NCBI GenBank assembly: GCA_026770615.1
Contig: MU631698.1
Location: 8,910-19,900 of the forward strand
Reading direction: 5' to 3'
Source: Pavlovales sp. CCMP2436
Taxonomy: Eukaryota; Haptophyta; Pavlovophyceae; Pavlovales
Length of the DNA: 10,991 nt
Part shown: piece by piece, positions 5,991 to 10,991 of the stretch
Numbering within the stretch: the first letter of the stretch is position 1
How the letters are laid out: the number at the start of each line of letters is the position of its first letter
Program-made: the position numbers and the translations under genes
The notes under the pieces: generated by a model
The model's input: the letters and a program-made list of their open reading frames with translations, nothing else
What the model was told of the DNA's origin: nothing
Databases searched by the model: none

Positions 5991-6625
5991 CTCGTACTCA
6001 TGGGGTGGCAGCTGGGAGTGTGGCAAGTGGGAGGGCGGCGCGCACATGCCACCCCCTCTCTCGTTCTCGTTGGTCATCCCGATGCAGCTCTCAGCTGGTA
6101 GCCCCGAGCTCCGCACGTAAGCTCAACTGACGCGTTCGAGGATTTCGACTTTCGAGAGATTAAAGCCTGCTGAAGTATTAAAGAAACTTATACTTATCAA
6201 CTCCTATGTAAGGTTTAAGAAGTTTGGTTTAGAAGCAAACGGGAAACTAGGAACGTGGCTTTTTTTTTTTTTTGCGCATGGACACCTGGTGCGCCACACT
6301 CCACCAACTACCAGACGCATGCTCAGGTCGTTCCATGTGAACTGGTCCAGGACGTTAGCGTCGGAAACTATCAGTGCTTTTCATTGCGGCCCGATTGCTA
6401 TAACCCGCTTTCTGGCTGGCGGTGTGACAAATCAGTGATTTTTAGTCGGGACACAAACAAGACGGCTCAACAGTTTGCAAGTGGCATGGCAGATACGGTG
6501 GCAGAGTAAAAAGCTGTTGAGTTCAACCCAAAGACGTGTTTTTTTTTCAGACTACGACTTACTTAAAGGAAGACAGGCAGCGCAGTCAGGCAAATCTGAT
6601 ATGTACGGCCGACGAATTCAGCCAG
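5991..6625. other. Intergenic DNA; no supported gene
   Basis: It holds a T14 run at 6260-6273 and a T9 run at 6539-6547 followed by CAG. The open frame at 6255-6509 begins inside the T run (Phe-rich start) and resembles nothing known. The right end is the 3' flank of the reverse-strand gene at 6626; read on that strand, the T14 run is an A14 tract about 350 nt past the stop. Confidence 0.35.
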
Positions 6626-6717
6626 TTATAACTGATATGTCGCCCGGGCGACTAACTCGGCAATGAACGTGGTCATGCTGTCGAGCTTGGCATTGAGATC
6701 AGCACGGGTGAGTACGA

Positions 6718-6748
<31 letters not shown>

Positions 6749-6802
6749 TCCGGGCTCGGGCTCGTGCTCGGGCCCGGGCTCGGTTTCGGTTTCGGAGCCT
6801 TC

Positions 6803-6849
<47 letters not shown>

Positions 6850-7594
6850 TTTTGGAGCCTTCCTCGGGCTCGGGCTCGGGCGCGGGCGCAGGCCCGGGCT
6901 CGCATATCTTGCACCTTTTCGTTGCCTGCACAGGCTCCACCTCCAAATCGTAGGCCGCCTTTGCCTCGCTCAGCTCGCCCTTCGAGAGCTTGTTCTCGCA
7001 AGCGTACTCCTGGAGTTGGTCGACCACCTTGTTCAGGCCCTCCTGGACGTTGGAGGCGAATAGCCGAAGAAAGTTGGCGTCCTCCGGGTCGGCGATTGCG
7101 AGCATGTAGAAGGAGTGACTGGACTCGTCCGGCTTCCAGACGGAATAGCACACCAGGTGGACATCTGCTGGGAGGAGAAAGACGTAGATCACTTTGTAGT
7201 TGTACTTGAAGTCCCCCGAGTCCTTGAGCGAGCGGGCGAAGAGGGGCATATCCGCAAGCTTGACCGCATCGCCCTTGTAAAAAGCTCCCAGCGAGAACAT
7301 GTCCAGCGGCCTCCTCTTCTTGCTGCCGATCAGAGAGCTCGTCATGCTAGCGGGCTCGAGGAGGGCGAAGAAGATCGAGAACTGAAAGTCATGACCCCTT
7401 GCCCCAACGACCGCGGAGTACTTGCCGGCGAGACCCGCCGGCACGGTGATGGTCAGGAACTCTCCCACGTCGTCGGCACGGACCTCGAAGCTGTAGCTTA
7501 CCTCACGACGCGTGTGCGCATGCATGATGGTGTACCGAACCTCCTCATGTTGGTAAAGCTCAAAGCCGAATGGCACATCCACAAAGAACGAGGT
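6626..7594 (-). CDS. Orphan protein: globular N-domain, Glu-Pro repeat, C-terminal helix (main exon)
   Basis: This is the best long reading frame in the window, with GC-rich third positions typical of real coding. The open frame extends to 7621, but its first codon there would be TTG and an in-frame stop lies ~27 nt further upstream. The true N-terminus is therefore either spliced in (see 7741-7776) or the first internal [11 protein letters not shown]. Counting from 7621: residues 1-235 form a mixed, beta-rich soluble region ([40 protein letters not shown]); residues 195-230 look helical; CKIC at 237-240; two Glu-Pro blocks at 241-301, each with an EEGS(K/E)TE spacer; and an amphipathic tail [20 protein letters not shown]. 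No signal peptide or membrane segment is evident. No family was recognised. The EP stretch suggests a stiff extended linker between two folded parts. Confidence 0.6.
6718..6899. repeat. GGCTCG hexanucleotide array encoding the Glu-Pro repeat
   Basis: Tandem GGGCTC/GAGCCC hexamers, in phase with the reverse-strand frame, give Glu-Pro. Two blocks are separated by GGTTTC/GGAGCCTTCCTC spacers at about 6781-6803 and 6847-6863. The spacers are themselves near-copies, which points to segmental duplication of a hexamer block plus spacer. Antisense open frames here (Gly-Ser, Gly-Leu and Arg-Ala repeats) are by-products of the same array. Confidence 0.8.
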
Positions 7595-7740
7595 CTTGTG
7601 GAGGCTAACGCATCCTCTCAAATTGATAATGATTGAATTTTAATTTAGCAGACGATGATTAGCATCTTCAGATACCCTCAAATATTTCCTCAGGGGAGTT
7701 CGGATCTGATATAGAACACTGAATTCAAAGGGATGCTCAC

Positions 7741-7776
7741 CTTTTGAACGGTGCGCTGAAGTAAGGAGCGCGTCAT
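7741..7776 (-). CDS. Possible first coding exon of the orphan protein gene
   Basis: On the reverse strand an ATG at 7776-7774 opens 12 codons (MTRSLLQRTVQK) ending exactly at AAAAG|GTGAGC, a strong 5' splice donor at 7740. A phase-0 acceptor, CACAAG|ACC, lies at 7595/7594, where the main exon continues [13 protein letters not shown]. This would give a 146-nt intron and replace the ATG-less N-terminus. It is inference from splice consensus and phase only; the acceptor pyrimidine tract is weak and other acceptors exist. Confidence 0.3.
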
Positions 7777-7870
7777 AAAGTTTCACACACTATTAGTATA
7801 ACAGGGAAATTTCACGTATTGTGATTATAGCGGAAGAAAGAGTGTGAGTGAGGGTAATTTCACCCAAATA
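7777..7870. promoter_or_regulatory. Possible 5' flank of the reverse-strand orphan gene
   Basis: AT-rich DNA upstream of the candidate ATG includes TTATACTA on the reverse strand (about 7793-7802). No firm promoter element was recognised. Confidence 0.15.
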
Positions 7871-7980
7871 GGTCTGACTGTTCTGAATGTTGTGCTGGTC
7901 TGAGCGCTGCGTCGCCCAATGCCTGCTGCGTGCCTTAGTCGGCTGCGCTGGCTTGGGCGCCACCGCGCGTGCCGATGGAT
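7871..7980 (-). repeat. Dispersed repeat R3 with partial foldback arm, reverse-strand copy
   Basis: It begins with GTCTGACTGTTCTGAATGTT (arm family), then the complement of R3: GGTCTGAGCGCTG-GTCGCCC, GCCTGCTGCGTGCCTTAGTC, GGCTGCGCTGGCTTGGGCGCC. It corresponds to 3312-3420 in inverse orientation, without the second hairpin arm. Confidence 0.7.
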
Positions 7981-8374
7981 CTCCGGTAGTGTGCCCGGGC
8001 AAGGGCGTCTCATTTATTATTCTAGTGAACATCGGTGGGGACGGTATCCGTGTGCTCTGCAGAGGTCCCTTGGTCCGAGTGTTATCTCAACGCTTGGGTC
8101 TGGTGGAGACCTGTCACGGGACGGATGTATTTCTATATATTTACACGCATCTTTTAAAACTGTGTGCTTGAGCAAGGAGCGCTGTTCCGTGACCGCCGCC
8201 GCCGCAACTTTGCGATCTACCGCCGCCCAATTTAAAATTTAATCGGGCAGCCCTGTATCAACATCAGACTGCGGCCTAGCACGGGAGAGAAAGAAGCAAG
8301 CAGTCCTGCTGGAGCCAGAACTCTGTTCTTTGTGAAAACCTTGCCGGCGAGATTTTCACAAATTGAGGCGATAA
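7981..8374. other. Intergenic DNA; no supported gene
   Basis: Open frames here on the + strand begin in R3 repeat DNA and look non-coding. An imperfect 34-bp palindrome lies at 8329-8362 (TTTGTGAAAACCT-TGCCGGCGAG-ATTTTCACAAA; halves match 15 of 17). AACTGTGTG at 8158-8166 also occurs at about 730 in the methyltransferase intron; the match is too short to interpret. Confidence 0.4.
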
Positions 8375-8376
8375 GT

Positions 8377-8450
8377 ACAGGGTGTCGCGGGCAATAAGAA
8401 GCCGTAGTGTTAAGAAGCTGAGCCTCGCTTTTTTGCATTGTTTGTATGTA
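8377..8450 (+). repeat. Dispersed repeat R1, forward copy
   Basis: It runs from CAGGGTGTCGCGGGCAATAA through GCCGTAGTGTTAAGAAGCTG to GCATTGTTTGTATGTA, and is nearly identical in complement to 3181-3256. Confidence 0.75.
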
Positions 8451-8461
8451 ATTTAAGCAAC

Positions 8462-8541
8462 TCTGAGCATTGTTTGCTTGTAATTTGCTAAGAAGCTCAG
8501 CCTCAAGCTCGAAATTCGCCCTTCTTATTGCCCGCGATCCC
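8462..8541 (-). repeat. Dispersed repeat R1, reverse copy (intact CAAACAAT site)
   Basis: It faces the preceding copy tail to tail. GCATTGTTTGCTTGTAATTT, GCTAAGAAGCTCAGCCTCAA, GAAATTCGCCCTTCTTATTG, CCCGCGATCCCC. It carries the CAAACAATGCT junction unbroken and so serves as an empty-site reference for the 2460-2998 insertion. Confidence 0.75.
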
Positions 8542-8542
8542 C

Positions 8543-8573
8543 TTAAGTACTGTAAACTGTTTACTGTACTTAA
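8543..8573. repeat. 31-bp palindrome
   Basis: TTAAGTACTGTAAAC, a single T, then GTTTACTGTACTTAA; 14 of 15 pairs match. It sits directly at the edge of the R1 copy ending at 8541. Confidence 0.7.
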
Positions 8574-8610
8574 ATGCCGGTAGCAACCGAGACCTGGCTC
8601 CAGCAGTTGG

Positions 8611-8665
8611 TACAGGGGATCACGTGCAATAAGAAACCGTAACGTTAAAGGAGCTAAGCCTCATT
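8611..8665 (+). repeat. Dispersed repeat R1, degenerate copy
   Basis: TACAGGGGATCACGTGCAAT, AAGAAACCGTAACGTTAAAG, GAGCTAAGCCTC corresponds to the start of the 8377 copy with more changes, including GCAATAAGAA retained and AGAAGCTGAGCCTC altered. Confidence 0.55.
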
Positions 8666-8805
8666 TAAGAAACTTAGCCTCATTTATTAAAGAAACCGCA
8701 GCTTGGTAAAGCAGTGTAAATAGCAAGTTAAATCAGGCCGCCACCCTACCCCCAATATTGCGGAATACTTCTACTACTAATCATAATGCTAGTGACTGAA
8801 CAACA

Positions 8806-8905
8806 CCTGTTGAACCATGCTGAGCCGCTAATATGGGCGACGCAGCGCTCAGACCAGTACAACATTCAGAACAGTCAGACGCCAGCTTGAATCCCTATCA
8901 TAAAT
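8806..8905 (+). repeat. R3 end plus foldback-arm copy
   Basis: TGTTGAACCATGCTGAGCC, then GGGCGACGCAGCGCTCAGAC, then ACATTCAGAACAGTCAGACG, then CCAGCTTGAATCCCTATCAT. The last two blocks are the complement of the left arm of the intronic element (566-620). The first block matches the complement of about 3515-3535. Confidence 0.7.
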
Positions 8906-8966
8906 ATAATCACCAATGGACTCGCTTGCTCGCGCACTATCGGGCGGGCCCGCGTTGCGCAGCGAC

Positions 8967-9273
8967 GCCAGCGCTTTGTTTGCGGCTTTCTCATCATCCA
9001 CCACTCTACCAGCTCCCCACTTCGGCGTAGCGCGTACCGGCTCTTAGAAAGCCCCGCAGGGCCCCCGGGGGCCCCGCCGGAGGCGCCTATGTGACTAACA
9101 TATAACTAACTTGTCACATAGCCCGGGGGCCCACGGGGCCCCAGGGGCCCCACGGATAATCCCCGTACGTTACGCCTTTTCTAAGAGCCGGAGCGCGTAG
9201 GAGCCTGCGTCGAAGTGCTAAGATCAGCCTGACTTGAACTTGAACCGTGCCGCCAGCCCAAACCCCGCTACAT
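8967..9273 (-). repeat. Dispersed repeat R2, copy B, split by a MITE
   Basis: Reverse-strand counterpart of 3042-3179. The left part, 8967-9036, includes CCACTCTACCAGCTCCCCAC and TTCGG. The right part, 9192-9273, includes GGAGCCTGCGTCG, GCTAAGATCAGCCTGACTTG and CCGCCAGCCCAAACCCCGC. The interruption is the 155-bp element plus one extra AGCGCGTA. Confidence 0.75.
9037..9191. mobile_element. 155-bp MITE with perfect 14-bp TIRs and 8-bp TSD
   Basis: TIRs CCGGCTCTTAGAAA (9037-9050) and TTTCTAAGAGCCGG (9178-9191) are exact complements. AGCGCGTA flanks both sides (9029-9036 and 9192-9199). The uninterrupted R2 copy A carries AGCGCTTA once at this position (complement of 3110-3117). The interior folds back: GC-rich CCCCGGGG-type arms and a CTATGTGAC/GTCACATAG stem (9087-9095 and 9113-9121) around an AT-rich loop. 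The 8-bp TSD fits hAT, P or Merlin superfamilies; the TIR alone does not decide. Confidence 0.85.
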
Positions 9274-9703
9274 TAATATACTCATAATGCTACTGATAAT
9301 CATAATTATTAACAACAACCGGATGGATAGATCAGCTGTAAAAAATGAGAACTTATGTAGAAATCAGTTAAATTTTATATGAGCGCATAGCTCTTATTAT
9401 TATTATCATCATTATTATGATGAGTAGTATTAGCAGTAGTATCATATTATTTCTATTAAATAAACCCCACCCGCCCCCTCCGCCAACGATGCGAATTATT
9501 GTGTATTATGAGTGTATTTCATGTTTATTGTTTGATGATAATTTAACTAATTTTCACAATAGCTCTTATAAGTAATGTCTATTATTATTCTTTATTATTA
9601 TTTGCTAATGTGAATATTCGTTTATTACCCGCCCCCGGCGCCCCCGGCGCCCCCGCCACCGATGATGTCATCACCGCGCGATCGTCGCCGCACCGTGCTC
9701 GGG
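9274..9703. repeat. AT-rich region with ATT/TTA microsatellites and CCCCCGGCG repeats
   Basis: Impure ATT/ATC trinucleotide tracts lie at about 9395-9425 and 9580-9602. CCCCCGGCG is repeated at about 9633-9650. An inverted GATGATGTCATCA lies near 9661-9673. No gene signal was seen. Confidence 0.5.
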
Positions 9704-9873
9704 ACCTGAGGTATTTTTATTAATTACCTGGGTAAGTACACGTATGTGCCCGCTCTACTTGCAATAATGTTACATATTATTACTTGCAGCCTGTAGGCGT
9801 ATGGGCACAACCTCCACTAACACGAAATATTTCTAAATTTATGATAACAGCACCTGAGGTGTTTTCATCAATT
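9704..9873. repeat. Direct 22-bp repeats bracketing an intron-like segment
   Basis: ACCTGAGGTATTTTTATTAA (9704-9725) and ACCTGAGGTGTTTTCATCAA (9852-9873) match at 19 of 22. Between them GG|GTAAGTA at 9732 and CTTGCAG at 9789 have the consensus form of a 58-nt spliceosomal intron, but no coding frame flanks it. The function is unknown. Confidence 0.35.
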
Positions 9874-10127
9874 CATTTTTGGGGGAGGTCAAATGTGTAA
9901 ATGGGGTCATACAGTATGAAAATGAATACCCCGCTTTACTCGACCCCGATAACGCAATGGACTCCAAAAGCCGAATAGACGAAAACTCACCCGGTCGTTT
10001 ATCTGAATTTTATATTAAACATTAGTATGAACATCGTACATATTGAATAATGAAAATGAAAATTAAGACTGTAATTCATATTAGTGTATATTAGTATGTA
10101 TAAAATGATGGCCGCACCTGGCTGAAG
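9874..10127. other. AT-rich intergenic DNA; nothing recognised
   Basis: No repeat, coding frame or RNA gene was recognised. TTAGTAT/TTAGTGTATA motifs recur at about 10022-10100. Confidence 0.35.
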
Positions 10128-10183
10128 GCTGGGCTGTGGCCGAGTTGAGTGGGTGGGAGCGGGTATTCAACCTCGCGAACGCC
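10128..10183 (+). repeat. SINE-like repeat, copy 1
   Basis: GCTGGGCTGTGGCC, then GTGGGTGGGAGCGGGTATTCAA, then CCTCGC. It matches copy 2 at 10275-10326. GTGGCCGAGTTGAGTGG resembles a class II tRNA A box (TGGCCGAGNGG), so an origin from tRNA-Ser/Leu is possible. Confidence 0.4.
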
Positions 10184-10228
10184 TAAAGAATTGAATTACA
10201 AAATAAGATTGGAGATTTTGCGGTTGGA

Positions 10229-10238
10229 TGTATGTATG

Positions 10239-10269
<31 letters not shown>

Positions 10270-10270
10270 T
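10229..10270. repeat. TGTA/TA microsatellite
   Basis: ATGT tetramers are followed by a TA dinucleotide tract, located between the two SINE-like copies. Confidence 0.85.
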
Positions 10271-10274
10271 TACT

Positions 10275-10351
10275 GCTGGGCTGTGGCCACGGAGGTCGGG
10301 TGGGAACGGGTAGTCAATCTCGCATGGGCTCGTGGGGTTCAAATACACAGC
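10275..10351 (+). repeat. SINE-like repeat, copy 2, with B-box-like motif
   Basis: GCTGGGCTGTGGCC and GTGGGAACGGGTAGTCAATC correspond to copy 1. It continues to GGTTCAAATAC (10336-10346), one base off the pol III B-box consensus GGTTCGANTCC and about 55 nt after the A-box-like region. It does not fold as an intact tRNA, so a SINE remnant or tRNA pseudogene is the most that can be said. Confidence 0.35.
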
Positions 10352-10530
10352 GGGGATTGGCTGTTGGTGAACGTACGTACGTTTTTCTTTCTTCCTCTTC
10401 CCTTCCCTAAAAATATGGCACATCCAGAAAGAATACCGGCTTTGTGAGTGGCAAATTGCATTTACTTTAAATTTATTATAACGGAACCGGTTGCGCTACA
10501 AATATGTCTGCCATGATAAAATCAAGTCTC

Positions 10531-10934
10531 ACCAGCAGGCGACTGGGATCTGCTGCGCCCTGAGCGGTAGACAGGCCTACCAGGGATTGAAAGACCCCCC
10601 CCCCAACTAACAATGCTTTTATCCACATTAGACGGCTATTCATAGCTTATTGTATTATATTTTATTCATTTTGGATCTCAATAAATTCCCAGGGCCTCTA
10701 TTTCGCTCCGATGACCTCACTTACCAGCAGGCAACCGGGATCTACTGCGCCCTGAGCGGTAGACAGGCCTACCAAGGACTGAAATAACCACCCCCCCCAA
10801 ACCTCCTTCACACACCAACACTGGTTTTATTCGAGTTAAGTGGCCCTTCATGATTTTTGTTATCATAAAAAAAAACGCACCAGCAGGCAACCGGGATATG
10901 CTGCGCCCTGAGCGGCGTGAGCGCGCAGGGCTAG
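10531..10934 (+). repeat. Diverged tandem array, three monomers (starts 10531, 10723, 10879)
   Basis: Each monomer starts ACCAGCAGGC and continues ACTGGGATCTGCTGCGCCCT (or a near variant), then GAGCGGTAGACAGGCCTACC in the first two. A C-run follows (10595-10604 and 10791-10798), then an AT-rich tail with shared CAA-(A/G)C-TTTTAT and TTCAT blocks. Spacings are 192 and 156 bp. The third copy loses similarity after GAGCGG. The array could continue beyond the window in altered form. Confidence 0.75.
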
Positions 10935-10991
10935 TTGACAGCGAGCGATTTGCTGAACTAGATTGTGCCTCAGCCCTGTGCTCGGGTGGGG

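Noticed and set aside
6255..6509. 84-codon frame starting in a T run
   Set aside because: The Phe-rich start is a homopolymer artefact; no homology recognised and no support from composition.
6663..7209. Open frames antisense or out of frame to the orphan gene (Gly-Ser, Gly-Leu, Arg-Ala repeats)
   Set aside because: They arise from the GGCTCG hexamer array and GC-rich coding on the other strand.
7115..7636. 173-codon + strand frame
   Set aside because: It is the exact antisense of the N-terminal coding region of the reverse-strand gene, with no recognisable features of its own.
7871..8242. + strand frames of 94 and 107 codons
   Set aside because: They start within dispersed repeat R3, overlap each other and resemble nothing known.
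10280..10351. 72-nt tRNA candidate with GCTGTG...CACAGC ends
   Set aside because: CACAGC falls where the T stem should be relative to the TTCAAAT loop, and no good anticodon stem forms; kept only as a SINE-like repeat.

Overview
This is eukaryotic nuclear DNA with few genes and many small transposable elements. Likely spliceosomal introns, homopolymer runs, microsatellites, GC-rich coding islands in mixed-composition DNA and many non-autonomous DNA transposons all argue against a prokaryote. The one recognisable gene has a plant/algal-type methyltransferase C-terminus, so a microalga, perhaps a prasinophyte-type green alga, is the best guess; the species cannot be fixed from the sequence. LAYOUT. 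Positions 458-1203 (+) hold the last two exons of a CFAS-like/coclaurine-N-methyltransferase-like methyltransferase, split by a 494-nt intron that is mostly a foldback element; the rest of the gene lies upstream of the window. Positions 1204-5200 are a transposon and repeat field: (i) a 539-bp hAT-like element at 2460-2998 with 20-bp perfect TIRs and the 8-bp TSD CAAACAAT; (ii) a long hairpin at 3389-3502; (iii) a foldback element at 3632-4108 built from ~100-bp near-perfect palindromes; (iv) a second hAT-like element at 4116-4622 with TSD ACTTAGTC. The foldback sits inside the left TSD of (iv), which gives the order of insertion. Positions 5213-5686 (-) carry a small Gly-rich protein gene or terminal exon, with a 5 x 20-bp minisatellite upstream. 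Positions 6626-7594 (-) carry the best long ORF, an orphan protein with a Glu-Pro repeat region; a 12-codon first exon at 7741-7776 is possible. Positions 7870-9275 hold inverted-orientation copies of repeats already seen at 2390-3390; one of them is interrupted by a 155-bp MITE (9037-9191, TSD AGCGCGTA) whose empty site survives at 3110-3117. The last 1.7 kb is AT-rich, with trinucleotide and TA repeats, two copies of a possibly pol III-related repeat, and three monomers of a diverged tandem repeat reaching to about 10934. The three genes show no functional link. The main interest is the layered transposon history, which can be read from target-site duplications and paralogous empty sites within this one window, and a methyltransferase intron taken over by a MITE.
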